From positions 372,001 to 436,000 of the forward strand of contig JAIXRJ010000046.1 in the NCBI GenBank assembly GCA_027485235.1: 64,000 bases of DNA, in the 5' to 3' direction. The stretch is from Comamonadaceae bacterium (lineage in GTDB: Bacteria > Pseudomonadota > Gammaproteobacteria > Burkholderiales > Burkholderiaceae_C). The first letter of the stretch is position 1, and every line of letters begins with the position of its first letter. Of this stretch, positions 19,195-28,151 are shown piece by piece. The translations under genes and the position numbers were made by a program. The notes beneath the pieces are model-generated. The model did not search any database, was not told the DNA's origin, and was given only the letters and a program-made list of their open reading frames with translations.

Positions 19195-20130
19195 ATGCAC
19201 ATTGCCATTCTTGGGGCCACCAGCCAAATCGCCAAAGACTTGGTGCAATCCTTCATGGCGCAGAGCGAGCATCAATTAAGTCTGTTTGCGCGCAGCCCGC
19301 AGGTAGTCACGCAATGGCTGAAACAGTCGGTTTTTGAAGACTTGGAAAAGCGCCACCAGGTATTGGACTTCACCCAGTTTTCTGCAGAGGCCCACTTTGA
19401 CGCCCTCATCAACTTCGTTGGCGTAGGCAACCCGGCCCAAGCGGTCGCGATGGGGGCTTCCATTTTTGACGTCATTCTGCAATACGACACATTGGCGCTG
19501 GACTATGTTCGCAGCCGCCCGCAGTGCAAATACATCTTTCTCAGCAGCGGTGCCGTCTATGGTGCGAACTTCAATGAGCCCGCCAGCCACTCTGTGCAGG
19601 CCAGCATCGCCATTAACCACCTGCAGCCGCAAGACTGGTACGGCGCAGCCAAACTGCATGCCGAATGCCGACACCGCGCACTGGCCCATTTACCCATTGT
19701 GGACATTCGCGTGTTCAACTACATCAGTGCGAGCACAGACGCCTCGGCCGCGTTTTTCACATCCGAAATGCTGCGTGCCATTCAAACCAGGACCACACTT
19801 GCTGCCAGCAGCAGTTCCATGGTGCGCGACTATTTGGGGCCGGAGGATTTTCATCAACTGGTGCAAAAAATTTTGACCGCCCCCGCCACCAACGCGGTGG
19901 TGGACTGCTACACCCTGGCGCCGGTAGAAAAAATGGCCCTGCTCGCCGCCGCACAAGAGCGCTACGGCTTGGTCTACACCCTCAGTGACGCAGGGACTGG
20001 TACCAATGCAACTGGCCTGAAAAAAAACTACTTTTCTACCCACCCTGGAGCCCAAGCGTTTGGCTACGCGCCCACCAAAACGGCGCTAGCCAATGTGCTC
20101 CACGCATTTGATGTTTGCTTAGGGAAATAG
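19195..20130 (+). CDS. NAD(P)-dependent extended SDR, sugar reductase/epimerase-like
   Basis: 311-residue Rossmann protein. The N-terminal motif MHIAILGATSQIAKDL is a variant of GxxGxxG, FLSSGAVYG supplies the Ser, and WYGAAKLHAE is the YxxxK site. It is only loosely like known CDP-sugar reductases (for example abequose synthase or YerF), so the exact reaction is open. It starts 3 bp after the transketolase-C stop and is likely the last enzyme of the CDP-sugar branch, reducing a keto group. Confidence 0.75.
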   Translation: MHIAILGATSQIAKDLVQSFMAQSEHQLSLFARSPQVVTQWLKQSVFEDLEKRHQVLDFTQFSAEAHFDALINFVGVGNPAQAVAMGASIFDVILQYDTLALDYVRSRPQCKYIFLSSGAVYGANFNEPASHSVQASIAINHLQPQDWYGAAKLHAECRHRALAHLPIVDIRVFNYISASTDASAAFFTSEMLRAIQTRTTLAASSSSMVRDYLGPEDFHQLVQKILTAPATNAVVDCYTLAPVEKMALLAAAQERYGLVYTLSDAGTGTNATGLKKNYFSTHPGAQAFGYAPTKTALANVLHAFDVCLGK

Positions 20131-20428
20131 CGCCATGCTGGGCACACTAACCATCCAAACCAACGGCAGTTGCCAAGCGGCGGCTGGAACTCTGCCAGGC
20201 AATTGGGGCTCAAACCGTTGCCTAGGCTTCTGAGTGTGTCATCGCGCACAGAGCAGACCTCCCGTTTAACCACGCCAAGTCAGATGTAAGTGCGCTCGAG
20301 GCCTCCCTTGTCGACGCTAAATCTGTCCATAATGGCCTAAGCGAGATCGCCGCCCTGCCAGCAGTAAGCAAACCACGCTGGTTATTTGAAGTTAATGCTA
20401 TCCGTCCAGCTACGATTAGGAGTTTGTC
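20131..20428. other. Intergenic region with a possible decayed gene tail
   Basis: No intact gene. A plus-strand frame at about 20226-20480 encodes a stretch rich in Leu, Ala, Glu and Ser (LEASLVDAKSVHNGL) ending near a SLSW segment. It recalls the coiled-coil tails of O-antigen glycosyl- or methyltransferases, but it lacks a start codon and begins just after a stop. A 32-codon frame starting 20134 is also present. Both are weak. Confidence 0.3.
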
Positions 20429-21169
20429 ATGGTATTCACCATTTTCTGCCCCAATTATGTGGCTTACTCAGCTGGGGCGAGGGTCCTTTGGCGCTTAGGC
20501 AACCTCCTCGGCGTGCTGGGTCACAAGGTGTATTACATCAACTATCAAGCCAACTCCCAACCCGCCCCAGCATGGTCTACCATGGAGCCCGCACCGGGTA
20601 ATGCTACACAGGGAACTGTGATTGCCCCCGAAACCTTTCCAGAACTGCCCATTCCACACGTCCGCTGGGCTTTAAACAAACCGGGACTCATAGGGGGCCC
20701 TGCCAATTACCAGAAGGACGTACAAGTATTTTATTATTGCGACCTGTTTGAGGAGTCTGCCAAAGCTGCCAGCCACAATGGCATATCCAGGGAGTTACTG
20801 ATAGGCAGTATTGACCCTCCCAAACCCACACCAACCAGCCCTAAGCCCCTGTGGTTATGGTACAGGGGCAAATATACGGGCCCAGTTAAACTCAACAGCC
20901 ACCACAACCAAATAGAGTTAACCAGACATTGGCCCCCTACCAAGCAGCAATACTGGGAACTCTTGAATCAATCCCATACTCTGTCTAGTTATGATGATTG
21001 CTCAGGCACTAACTTTGAGGCGTACCTCTGGGGACTTCAAGTAGAGGTGTGGGATGGTGAGAAATTCATATCATTCAAACCGCCGACCTACATTCATGAC
21101 CTCATTATTGATGAGGATAAAGACTTGGTTAGAGTCCAAGCGTTTGTAGAGGCATTGCAATGCTCATAA
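20429..21169 (+). CDS. Glycosyltransferase-like protein
   Basis: 246 residues; not assigned to a known gene. The N-terminus MVFTIFCPNYVAYSAGARVLWRL and the LGHKVYYINYQ strand look like the first Rossmann half of a GT-B glycosyltransferase. The segment LSSYDDCSGTNFEAYLWGLQVEVWDG resembles a donor-site region where an acidic residue contacts the nucleotide sugar. It is shorter than typical GT-B enzymes and has a lower GC content than the neighbours, consistent with acquired DNA. It would fit transfer of the sugar made by the upstream operon, but that is a guess. Confidence 0.5.
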   Translation: MVFTIFCPNYVAYSAGARVLWRLGNLLGVLGHKVYYINYQANSQPAPAWSTMEPAPGNATQGTVIAPETFPELPIPHVRWALNKPGLIGGPANYQKDVQVFYYCDLFEESAKAASHNGISRELLIGSIDPPKPTPTSPKPLWLWYRGKYTGPVKLNSHHNQIELTRHWPPTKQQYWELLNQSHTLSSYDDCSGTNFEAYLWGLQVEVWDGEKFISFKPPTYIHDLIIDEDKDLVRVQAFVEALQCS

Positions 21170-21715
21170 ATCTCCGCTGTGAAATTTGCTGGCTTGTGGG
21201 CAATAGTGTCCTATAGGTTTTTACAATTTTGGATTAAATCAATTATTTGATTTTTTCATTCCGAATAATAGAAAAATAATTAAATTAAATAAGATGTAAA
21301 GCTTGCCATGGCAGTGGCTTTGATCCCGTAACCCAGTATCGCCGGCCTCTTTAACTTAATGTGCCTCATTTACAGAAAATCTTGGCGGGCATATTGAATC
21401 TCCCCGCGAATTGTGCGATGGGTACGATCAGAAGTCGTAGAATCACAAGCGCAATTGAGCCAACGTCTAGGCCTTGGCCAAGCAGACCCCGCGATTGCTG
21501 TGCTTCACAACTTTCTCGACGGGTTTGTTCGACTTGACCTTTGGGTCTGTTAACTTGTTGGTGGCCATTGTGGGTATCGGTTGGTTGCAGGGGGGTGCGC
21601 AACCAGCAGAAATGCCATCAATGAAGTGTGCACATCGGTGTTTTTGTGTGCAACTCGGAAAGACCCAATTGGAGGTAACGCTCGTCACCCCTTGATTTTG
21701 TATCCGAAAACGAGC
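21170..21715. other. AT-rich non-coding stretch between the sugar locus and tRNA-His
   Basis: No credible gene. Bases about 21225-21300 are strongly AT-rich and unlike the GC-rich surroundings. Later parts are mixed composition with only short, unconvincing frames. This is the right-hand edge of the accessory locus, next to a tRNA gene. Confidence 0.5.
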
Positions 21716-21749
21716 AAACCCCACCTAATCGTGCAACTCGGTGGGGTTT
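21716..21749. terminator. Terminator hairpin next to tRNA-His
   Basis: A 10 bp perfect stem AAACCCCACC / GGTGGGGTTT with a 14-base loop. T-rich sequence follows on the plus strand and a weaker one on the minus strand. It lies 13 bases past the 3' end of the minus-strand tRNA-His and probably ends that transcript. Confidence 0.7.
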
Positions 21750-21762
21750 GTTTTTGGTGTCT

Positions 21763-21839
21763 TGGGGTGGCTGATGGGGCTCGAACCCACGACAACAGGA
21801 ATCACAATCCTGGACTCTACCAACTGAGCTACAGCCACC
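21763..21839 (-). tRNA. tRNA-His (GTG anticodon)
   Basis: Cloverleaf read on the minus strand. The acceptor is GTGGCTG / CAGCCAC with the extra 5' G (position -1) opposite C73, both specific to tRNA-His. The D-arm is GCTCAGTTGGTAGAGT, the anticodon loop contains GTG, and the T-arm has GGTTCGAGCC. The 3' CCA is encoded. It lies 25 bp after the ppiD stop. Confidence 0.97.
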
Positions 21840-21864
21840 GCAACTTTGAATTATAACCGCGACT

Positions 21865-23796
21865 TCAGCGATTTTCTGAGGTGTCTTCGCTCTTGCTTTG
21901 TGGTTTCTTGACCAAAAGCTCTACTTTGAGTTGTTGTTTCAAATGGTTCAAGTACGCTTGCGTTTCCGCTTGTGACCACAGCTGGGTCAGCTGTTGGCGG
22001 CTTTGCGCCACTTGCTGCGCCGAGGAGGCGTCTCGGGCGACCAAACGAATGATTCGGGCGACCCCATAGCCCTGCGCACCCAAGTCCACACCGACCCAGC
22101 TGGGCAAGCTGGCGGGATCAACACGCAGCACGGCCTCCAGCAATGCCTGCGGCTGTGACTGGGTTTGGTCCCGCGAAACGACCATGGGTTCACCCACTTG
22201 GGCTTGGGCGGCTTGGCTTTTCCACAATGCCAGTTTGGCCTGACCTTCGAGCTTGGCCAAATCGGCCGATTTTTCCAGCACATACTGGCGACGGACTTCG
22301 TCTTTCACTTCAGCGAAGGGGCGCACAGTTTGAGGCTTGTACGACACGATGCGGGCAGACACCAAGGTGTTGGGCAAGACCTCGATCGCGGCCGTGTTGC
22401 GGCGTTTGCTCACCGAGTCATCTGAAAACACGGCCTGCAGCAATTTAGGATCGGCCACCAGCCCCTGAGTGCCAGGCGCGGGAATCCGAGTGACCCCTTT
22501 GGCTGTCTGAACAGTCAACATGAGACGGTCGGCAATGGGCTTGAAACTGTCGGCTTGCTCATAAACGCTGTTGCTGAAGGTTTCTGCCAATTCAGCGAAT
22601 TGACGCTGGGCCTGTTGTTTGCGCAGGTCGGCCTCCAATTGCGGGCGCATGGCTTCAAAGCTGGGCGCCTTGGGGGACTTGATGTCTGTCAATTGAATGA
22701 TGTGAAAACCGAAGTCGGACTCCACAACAGCGCTGACATCACCTTTTTGAAGGGCAAAGGCGGCATCTTCAAAAGGCTTGACCATGGCGCCGCGCGCAAA
22801 GAAATCGAGGTCACCGCCCTTGACGGCAGAGCCGGGGTCCTGTGAATTCTTGCGGGCCAAGTCTGCAAAACCCTTTGGATTTTTGCGCACGTTGACCAAC
22901 AACTCATCGGCTTTTGCTCGTGCCGCGGCACGCTCAGCCGCAGGAGCATCTTTGGCGGACGTGATCAAAATGTGGCTGGCGCGTCGCTGCTCCTGACCGG
23001 CCAATCGCTGCAGATTTTGTTCGTAATAGTTCTTCAGGTCCTGCTCGGGCAATTGGATATTCTTTTGCAGGGCCGCGGTGTCCAAGACCAGGTATTCGAT
23101 GTCTGCAGACTCCACCGAGCGAAAGCGATCGGCCTGTGACTGGTAAAACTTTTCCAGATCAGCGTCCGCAGTCGACACCTGGCTGGCGAAATCGGCTGGA
23201 CGCCATTTTTGAATCTGAACCTCACGCCGCTGCAAAAAAGCGTCCAAAGCTGTGTCGGTTTGCTTTTGTGAAACCAAAGCCGAGTTTTGCAATCCGTTCA
23301 AGACCTGCTGTGCAGACAAGTCGTTGCGCACTTTGGCTTCCAGCATTTCGGGAGTCATGCCTTGGCTGGCGGCCAACTGTCGGTATCGCTCCATGTCCAG
23401 CTTGCCATCCGCGCCTCGCAGGCTCGCAATGGAGGGATCTTGCTGAAGATACCGGGCCAAGCGCTGATCGCTGGTGGTGAGCAACTGCTGAGAAGCCGCC
23501 TCGGAAACCACCCGATCGTTGACGAGCCGCTCCAAAGTCGCGTAACGGGCTTCAGGAGAATCAAACAACTTCAAGTCCAAATTGGGAACAGAAGCGCGAA
23601 CGCGCTCCACCTCACGCTGGTGGGCTGCGTCCCAGTCGGCTTGCGTGATTTTGTTGCCGGCCACTTTGGCAACGGGGACCGATTGGCCCGACATACCGCT
23701 GTAACCGTCAATGCCGAACAAGACAAAGGAAGGAATGACCAGCAAAAACAACAATCCCATCAAAATTTTGGAGTGATTGCGGATGGAATCAAACAT
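21865..23796 (-). CDS. ppiD: Periplasmic folding chaperone, peptidyl-prolyl isomerase PpiD
   Basis: 643-residue inner-membrane-anchored chaperone for outer-membrane proteins. One N-terminal membrane segment (residues about 12-33) is followed by a SurA-N-like domain. A parvulin domain lies near residues 280-375 (RRASHILITSAKDAP, GSAVKGGDLDFFARGAMVKPFE, FGFHIIQLTDIK), and a long C-terminal domain follows. As in many Burkholderiales it is downstream of hupB, here with tRNA-Val between. Confidence 0.94.
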   Translation of the reverse strand: MFDSIRNHSKILMGLLFLLVIPSFVLFGIDGYSGMSGQSVPVAKVAGNKITQADWDAAHQREVERVRASVPNLDLKLFDSPEARYATLERLVNDRVVSEAASQQLLTTSDQRLARYLQQDPSIASLRGADGKLDMERYRQLAASQGMTPEMLEAKVRNDLSAQQVLNGLQNSALVSQKQTDTALDAFLQRREVQIQKWRPADFASQVSTADADLEKFYQSQADRFRSVESADIEYLVLDTAALQKNIQLPEQDLKNYYEQNLQRLAGQEQRRASHILITSAKDAPAAERAAARAKADELLVNVRKNPKGFADLARKNSQDPGSAVKGGDLDFFARGAMVKPFEDAAFALQKGDVSAVVESDFGFHIIQLTDIKSPKAPSFEAMRPQLEADLRKQQAQRQFAELAETFSNSVYEQADSFKPIADRLMLTVQTAKGVTRIPAPGTQGLVADPKLLQAVFSDDSVSKRRNTAAIEVLPNTLVSARIVSYKPQTVRPFAEVKDEVRRQYVLEKSADLAKLEGQAKLALWKSQAAQAQVGEPMVVSRDQTQSQPQALLEAVLRVDPASLPSWVGVDLGAQGYGVARIIRLVARDASSAQQVAQSRQQLTQLWSQAETQAYLNHLKQQLKVELLVKKPQSKSEDTSENR

Positions 23797-23823
23797 GTTC
23801 GAAGTCTCGGTTTGTCAACAAAA

Positions 23824-23846
23824 AAGGCGAACAACCTGTTCGCCTT
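23824..23846 (-). terminator. Terminator between tRNA-Val and ppiD
   Basis: A perfect 10 bp stem AAGGCGAACA / TGTTCGCCTT with a three-base loop, followed on the minus strand by a T-run. It would end the hupB-tRNA-Val transcript before ppiD. Confidence 0.8.
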
Positions 23847-23858
23847 GACTTTTAGGGG

Positions 23859-23934
23859 TGGTGGGCGCTGACGGTCTCGAACCGCCGACCTACTCCGTGT
23901 AAAGGAGCCGCTCTACCAACTGAGCTAAGCGCCC
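23859..23934 (-). tRNA. tRNA-Val (TAC anticodon)
   Basis: 76-nucleotide cloverleaf on the minus strand. The acceptor is GGGCGCT / AGCGCCC with A73 and encoded CCA. The D-arm is GCTCAGTTGGTAGAGC, the anticodon loop TTTACAC gives TAC, and the T-arm has GGTTCGAGAC. It lies 18 bp after the hupB stop and is probably co-transcribed with it. Confidence 0.97.
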
Positions 23935-23952
23935 CACCTGAAAAAAGTGAAA

Positions 23953-24225
23953 TCAGTTCAAAGCGTCTTTGAGCGCTTTGCCTGGACGGAACTTTGGCAC
24001 CCTGGCGGATTTGATTTTAATCTCAGCGCCAGTGCGGGGGTTGCGACCCGTGCGGGCCGCGCGTTTTCCTACGGCAAATGTGCCAAATCCGACCAAGGAC
24101 ACCGTGCCCCCTTTTTTGAGGGTGATTCGAACGGCACCGAGGGTGGCTTCGAGAGCGCGGCCAGCGGCTGCCTTGGACAGGTCAGCTTGCTTGGCTATGT
24201 GTTCGACCAGTTCTGTTTTGTTCAC
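23953..24225 (-). CDS. hupB: DNA-binding protein HU-beta
   Basis: 90-residue HU/IHF-family nucleoid protein. The N-terminal helices [20 protein letters not shown] and the signature [22 protein letters not shown], with the DNA-intercalating arm containing the conserved Asn-Pro, are intact. The start is GTG at 24225 with GAGG nearby; the longer frame to 24501 is not protein-like. Followed by tRNA-Val. Confidence 0.96.
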   Translation of the reverse strand: MNKTELVEHIAKQADLSKAAAGRALEATLGAVRITLKKGGTVSLVGFGTFAVGKRAARTGRNPRTGAEIKIKSARVPKFRPGKALKDALN

Positions 24226-24379
24226 AAAAAACCTCTTGGAGAGCGCGCACCGAGGATTCGGTCCGTAGAAAAGACATAAGAGAAAGAATTCTAGCCTTGA
24301 AAGTACTGACGGCCTCTGCGCTGCTCGTATTTTTCCTGAACGCAAACCTTGAACGAAAAAAGTGAACGTCCATTCATGA

Positions 24380-25468
24380 TCAAAGCGCCTCGGCAATGGC
24401 CCTGCCCACATCGGCTGTCTTACCTGTGCCGCCCAGGTCGGGCGTGCGAGGGGCGCCACTGCCAGGGGCCAACACCTTCTCGATGGCGGCCAACACCGCA
24501 TCGTGGGCGTCCTTGTGGCCCAGGAACTCCAGCATCATGGCGCCGCACCAGATCTGGCCAATCGGGTTGGCAATGCCTTGACCCGCAATGTCAGGTGCCG
24601 AGCCATGGACGGGCTCGAACAGCGATGGGAACTTGCGATCGGGGTTGAGGTTGGCGCTCGGTGCAATGCCAATCGTGCCGGTGCAGGCTGGACCCAGATC
24701 GCTCAGGATGTCGCCAAACAGGTTGCTGGCCACCACCACATCAAAAAAGTCGGGGCGCTGCACAAAGTGCGCCGTGAGGATGTCGATGTGGAACTTGTCC
24801 ACGTTGATGCCGGGGTAAGCCTTGGCCATCTCGGCCACACGCTCATCCCAATAAGGCATGGTGATGGCGATGCCGTTGGACTTGGTGGCGCTGGTGAGGT
24901 GCTTTTTGGGACGGGTTTGGGCCAATTCAAATGCAAACTTGAGCACGCGGTCCACACCGATGCGGGTCATGATGGATTCCTGCATCACGATCTCGCGCTC
25001 GGTGCCCGGGAACATGCGCCCACCCACGCTGGAGTATTCGCCCTCGGTGTTTTCACGCACGATGTACATGTCGATCTCGCCAGGTTCGCGGCGACTGCCG
25101 TCCTTGCGCACCACGGGGGCGATGATGCCGGGCATCAAACGGGCTGGGCGCAGGTTGATGTACTGGTCAAACTCGCGGCGGAACAAGAGCAGGGAACCCC
25201 ATAAAGAGACATGGTCGGCGATTTTCTCGGGCCAACCCACCGCCCCAAAGTAGATGGCGTCGTGCCCACCAATCTGGTCCTTCCAGTTGTCAGGCAGCAT
25301 CTGGCCGTGCTTTTCGCAATAGTCCCAGCTTGAAAAATCAAAATGGTCAAACTGCAAATTGATGCCAAATTTGCGGGCGGCAGCGTCCATCACACGCAGG
25401 CCCTCTGGCATGACTTCCTTGCCTATGCCATCGCCCGGGATGACGGCGACGCGGTGTTTTTTGCTCAT
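24380..25468 (-). CDS. Tartrate dehydrogenase / D-malate dehydrogenase (decarboxylating)
   Basis: 362-residue isocitrate/isopropylmalate dehydrogenase-family enzyme. NAD-binding [16 protein letters not shown] and the metal-site region [15 protein letters not shown] are clear. Substrate-site segments [10 protein letters not shown] and [12 protein letters not shown] resemble the TtuC/DmlA subgroup, which oxidises tartrate or D-malate, rather than LeuB. AAGGAG precedes the ATG at 25468 by six bases. It is 26 bp after the hydrolase gene on the same strand, so the two are probably co-transcribed. Confidence 0.85.
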   Translation of the reverse strand: MSKKHRVAVIPGDGIGKEVMPEGLRVMDAAARKFGINLQFDHFDFSSWDYCEKHGQMLPDNWKDQIGGHDAIYFGAVGWPEKIADHVSLWGSLLLFRREFDQYINLRPARLMPGIIAPVVRKDGSRREPGEIDMYIVRENTEGEYSSVGGRMFPGTEREIVMQESIMTRIGVDRVLKFAFELAQTRPKKHLTSATKSNGIAITMPYWDERVAEMAKAYPGINVDKFHIDILTAHFVQRPDFFDVVVASNLFGDILSDLGPACTGTIGIAPSANLNPDRKFPSLFEPVHGSAPDIAGQGIANPIGQIWCGAMMLEFLGHKDAHDAVLAAIEKVLAPGSGAPRTPDLGGTGKTADVGRAIAEAL

Positions 25469-25494
25469 GGGGTACTCCTTGTCAATGAGGCGGT

Positions 25495-26373
25495 TCAGTG
25501 TGTGAAAAAAGATTGTGCTTGGGCAATGACTTGGTCTGGTGCTTCTTCGGCCAAATAGTGACCGCAATCGATCGCATGGCCTGTCACCTGAGCAGCGCGT
25601 TCGCGCCACAGAGCCAGCACATCAAAACAACGACCGACCGCGCCATGCTGGCCCCAAAGCACATGCAAAGGTTGCCTCAATTGGCGGCCTGCGGCCACAT
25701 CGGCGCGGTCGTGTGCCAAATCCAGCGAGGCACTGGCCCGGTAATCTTCGGCAATCGATTGGGCGGTGCCCGGCAAAGCGGCGCAGCGCTCGTACTCGGC
25801 CAGCGCCTCGGGGGTAAACGGGGCCAGACCCGCATGGCGTCCACCCATCACACTGCGCACATAACGGGCGGGGTTGGACTCGATCAAGGCTTCAGGCAGT
25901 GGCGAAGCTTGGATCATGAAAAACCAATGCCAATAGGCCCTGGCAAAAGCTTCACTGGTGTTTTGGTACATGGCCAATGTGGGCGCGATGTCCAACAGCA
26001 GCAGGCGGTTCACCGCGTCGGGCGCATCGACCGCCAAGCGGTGCGCTACACGGGCTCCCCGGTCGTGGGCCAGCACATCAAAGCGCTCAAAACCATGGGC
26101 CTTCATCACCGCCAGCGCGTCCAGCGCCATCTCGCGCTTGCTGTGGTTGGCATGGTCAGCATCCGCAGCAGGTCGCGAGGAGTCCCCGTAGCCGCGCAAG
26201 TCCATCAACACCACCCGACGCTCAAGGGCCAGAGCAGGTGCGACACGGTGCCACATGGCCATGCTTTGGGGGTGGCCGTGCAACAACAGCAAAGGCGCCC
26301 CCTCTCCTGCTGCGCGGCTGTGCAGTTGCACGTCTTGGCGCATGACCGCAAGGGATTTGAAACTTTCCAACAT
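25495..26373 (-). CDS. Alpha/beta hydrolase, haloacetate dehalogenase-like
   Basis: 292-residue alpha/beta hydrolase of the epoxide-hydrolase/haloacetate-dehalogenase type. The nucleophile is Asp104 in AHDRGARVAHR. Counting from the ATG at 26373, the protein has Asp104, Arg105, Arg108, Asp128, His149, Trp150, Tyr211 and His272. These match in identity and spacing the eight functional residues described for fluoroacetate dehalogenase RPA1163 (nucleophile, two carboxylate-binding Arg, acid, fluoride pocket His/Trp/Tyr, catalytic His). An ATG at 26373 or GTG at 26379 may start it. Substrate in vivo is unknown; glycolate would be the product from a haloacetate. Confidence 0.8.
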   Translation of the reverse strand: MLESFKSLAVMRQDVQLHSRAAGEGAPLLLLHGHPQSMAMWHRVAPALALERRVVLMDLRGYGDSSRPAADADHANHSKREMALDALAVMKAHGFERFDVLAHDRGARVAHRLAVDAPDAVNRLLLLDIAPTLAMYQNTSEAFARAYWHWFFMIQASPLPEALIESNPARYVRSVMGGRHAGLAPFTPEALAEYERCAALPGTAQSIAEDYRASASLDLAHDRADVAAGRQLRQPLHVLWGQHGAVGRCFDVLALWRERAAQVTGHAIDCGHYLAEEAPDQVIAQAQSFFTH

Positions 26374-26623
26374 GCGCACAGCTTACCCGTCAAAACAGCC
26401 ATATTCAGGTCATTGGTTTTTTCAGTTTGAGAAAAATTGGGCAGATTCGATCTTGAATTGGCCATGGCCATGAGGCAGTACAGCAGCTTCGTCCAATCCG
26501 CTTGAGCCCAGGACTCAAGGTCATGCCCTAAGTGATCACGCCCCAGTCATGGCAAGGCTTTGCTGGGATTGATCAGGGGCTGCACGAACAAGGGCATGGA
26601 AGCCGCCATGCTCTGGCAAGCGC

Positions 26624-27532
26624 TCAGCGCCGAGCGGGCCGAACCACGAGGCTGACCCCCCATGCGGTCAAAGCAGTACCGGCCACCGTCGCGGCAGTGA
26701 TGGTCTCGCCAAACAAGAGCCAGGCCAGAATGGCCGTGGTCGGCGGCACCATGAACATCAGGCTGGTGACCGATGCCGCTGCGCCGCGTTGGATCAGGAT
26801 AAACAGCAAGGAGCTGCCGCCCAAGGTCAAGCCCAACACGGCCCAGGCCATTGCACCCATCGATTCAAGGTTCCACTCAATGGCGTCGGGCTCAGACCAA
26901 GCCAAGGGCAATGTCACGGCCAAAGCCGCCAACAACTGCACCGTGTTGGCGGTGCGCACATCGCAAGGCTGCACAAAACGCTTCTGGTACAAGGTACCGA
27001 CGGTGATGCTGAACAAAGCACCCATGGCCAAAGCCATGTTGACAGGTGTCACATGGTCCATGGCCGAGCCCAGGGTCAACTTGCGCCAAACCACCCACAA
27101 CAAACCGACAAAACCCAGCAACAAACCGGTCCACTGGCGCGATGTCACGCCCGCTTGCTCAGAGCCGCGCAGACTCCAAGACAACCAGATCGCCGTGAGC
27201 ACCGGCTGAAAACCCACGATCAAGGAGGACAGGCCAGAGCCCATGCCCGCCTTGACCGCAGCCCACACGCCCCCCAAATAGCCCGCATGCATCAGCACAC
27301 CGGCAAGCCCCAGATGCAGCCATTGCGCTCGGTCACGCGGCCAAGGGACACGGGCACAAGCAATCCAGATCAAAAAGCAGAAGACGGACAGGGCGTATCG
27401 AACCAGCAAAAAACTGAAAGGCGGGGCATGGGGCATGCCGTACCGGGCGACGATGAAGCCTGTGCTCCAAATCAGCACAAAGACCACCGGCATCGCCTTG
27501 ATCCACGGCGACGACGGGGACAAGAGGCTCAT
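26624..27532 (-). CDS. EamA/DMT-family transporter
   Basis: 302 residues with about ten hydrophobic segments in two EamA halves, typical of drug/metabolite permeases of the inner membrane. The N-terminal half starts VFVLIWSTGFIVARYGMPHAPP, a common DMT pattern. The substrate cannot be told from sequence. Its start ATG overlaps the pgsA stop by 4 bp (ATGA). The 250 bases after its stop, up to the hydrolase gene, hold nothing recognisable. Confidence 0.88.
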   Translation of the reverse strand: MSLLSPSSPWIKAMPVVFVLIWSTGFIVARYGMPHAPPFSFLLVRYALSVFCFLIWIACARVPWPRDRAQWLHLGLAGVLMHAGYLGGVWAAVKAGMGSGLSSLIVGFQPVLTAIWLSWSLRGSEQAGVTSRQWTGLLLGFVGLLWVVWRKLTLGSAMDHVTPVNMALAMGALFSITVGTLYQKRFVQPCDVRTANTVQLLAALAVTLPLAWSEPDAIEWNLESMGAMAWAVLGLTLGGSSLLFILIQRGAAASVTSLMFMVPPTTAILAWLLFGETITAATVAGTALTAWGVSLVVRPARR

Positions 27533-28098
27533 TTGACCCGTGCCCGGATTTCAGGCAGGGCCTTTTGCATGTAGTAAACCATGGACCAGATGGTCAAGAC
27601 GGACGCGATCAAGATGAGCACAGCGCCCCAATCACGGGTGTCGATCAAGCCAAACAGCATGCCGTCGTAAAGCAAAAAGGGGATCGCGACCATCTGGACC
27701 GTGGTCTTGAGTTTGCCCACCAAATGAACCGCCACGCTTTTGCTGGCACCGATTTGAGCCATCCATTCGCGCAGCGAAGAAATGGCAATTTCGCGGCCAA
27801 TGATGACCAAGGCGATCAGCACATGGACACGGTTCATGTGCACCAACATCAGCAGTGCGGCACACACCAGAAACTTGTCGGCCACCGGGTCCAAAAAGGC
27901 CCCGAACGCCGAGGTCTGATTGAGCTTGCGGGCCAAAAAGCCGTCGAGCCAATCGGTGAAAGCGAACAAAACAAACAGACCGGTGGCGATCTGGTTTTGC
28001 ATCTCGATCTTCAAGTTGTCGAGGTAATACACGCCGATGATCAAAGGGATCGCGACAATGCGCGTCCAGGTCATGAGGGTGGGGATTGTGAAAAACAT
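27529..28098 (-). CDS. pgsA: CDP-diacylglycerol-glycerol-3-phosphate 3-phosphatidyltransferase
   Basis: Inner-membrane enzyme of phosphatidylglycerol synthesis, about 189 residues. The CDP-alcohol phosphotransferase signature (D-x2-DG-x2-AR-x8-G-x3-D-x3-D) is intact as DWLDGFLARKLNQ to GAFLDPVAD. The start MFFTIPTLMTWTR at 28098 fits the family; upstream ATGs at 28107 and 28119 are also in frame. It follows uvrC by about 50 bp, a common pairing in proteobacteria. Confidence 0.95.
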   Translation of the reverse strand: MFFTIPTLMTWTRIVAIPLIIGVYYLDNLKIEMQNQIATGLFVLFAFTDWLDGFLARKLNQTSAFGAFLDPVADKFLVCAALLMLVHMNRVHVLIALVIIGREIAISSLREWMAQIGASKSVAVHLVGKLKTTVQMVAIPFLLYDGMLFGLIDTRDWGAVLILIASVLTIWSMVYYMQKALPEIRARVK

Positions 28099-28151
28099 AA
28101 GGGCCATTGTGGCATGCACATCCGAAAGCCCTGTGACAAGCGGGTTCAGTC

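Noticed and set aside
21366..21724. Short frames in the AT-rich region next to tRNA-His
   Set aside because: They overlap on both strands, lack ribosome binding sites and have no recognisable motifs.
21763..21839. tRNA-His as an integration site with a duplicated 3' end
   Set aside because: No second copy of the tRNA 3' end and no integrase gene were seen in the window.
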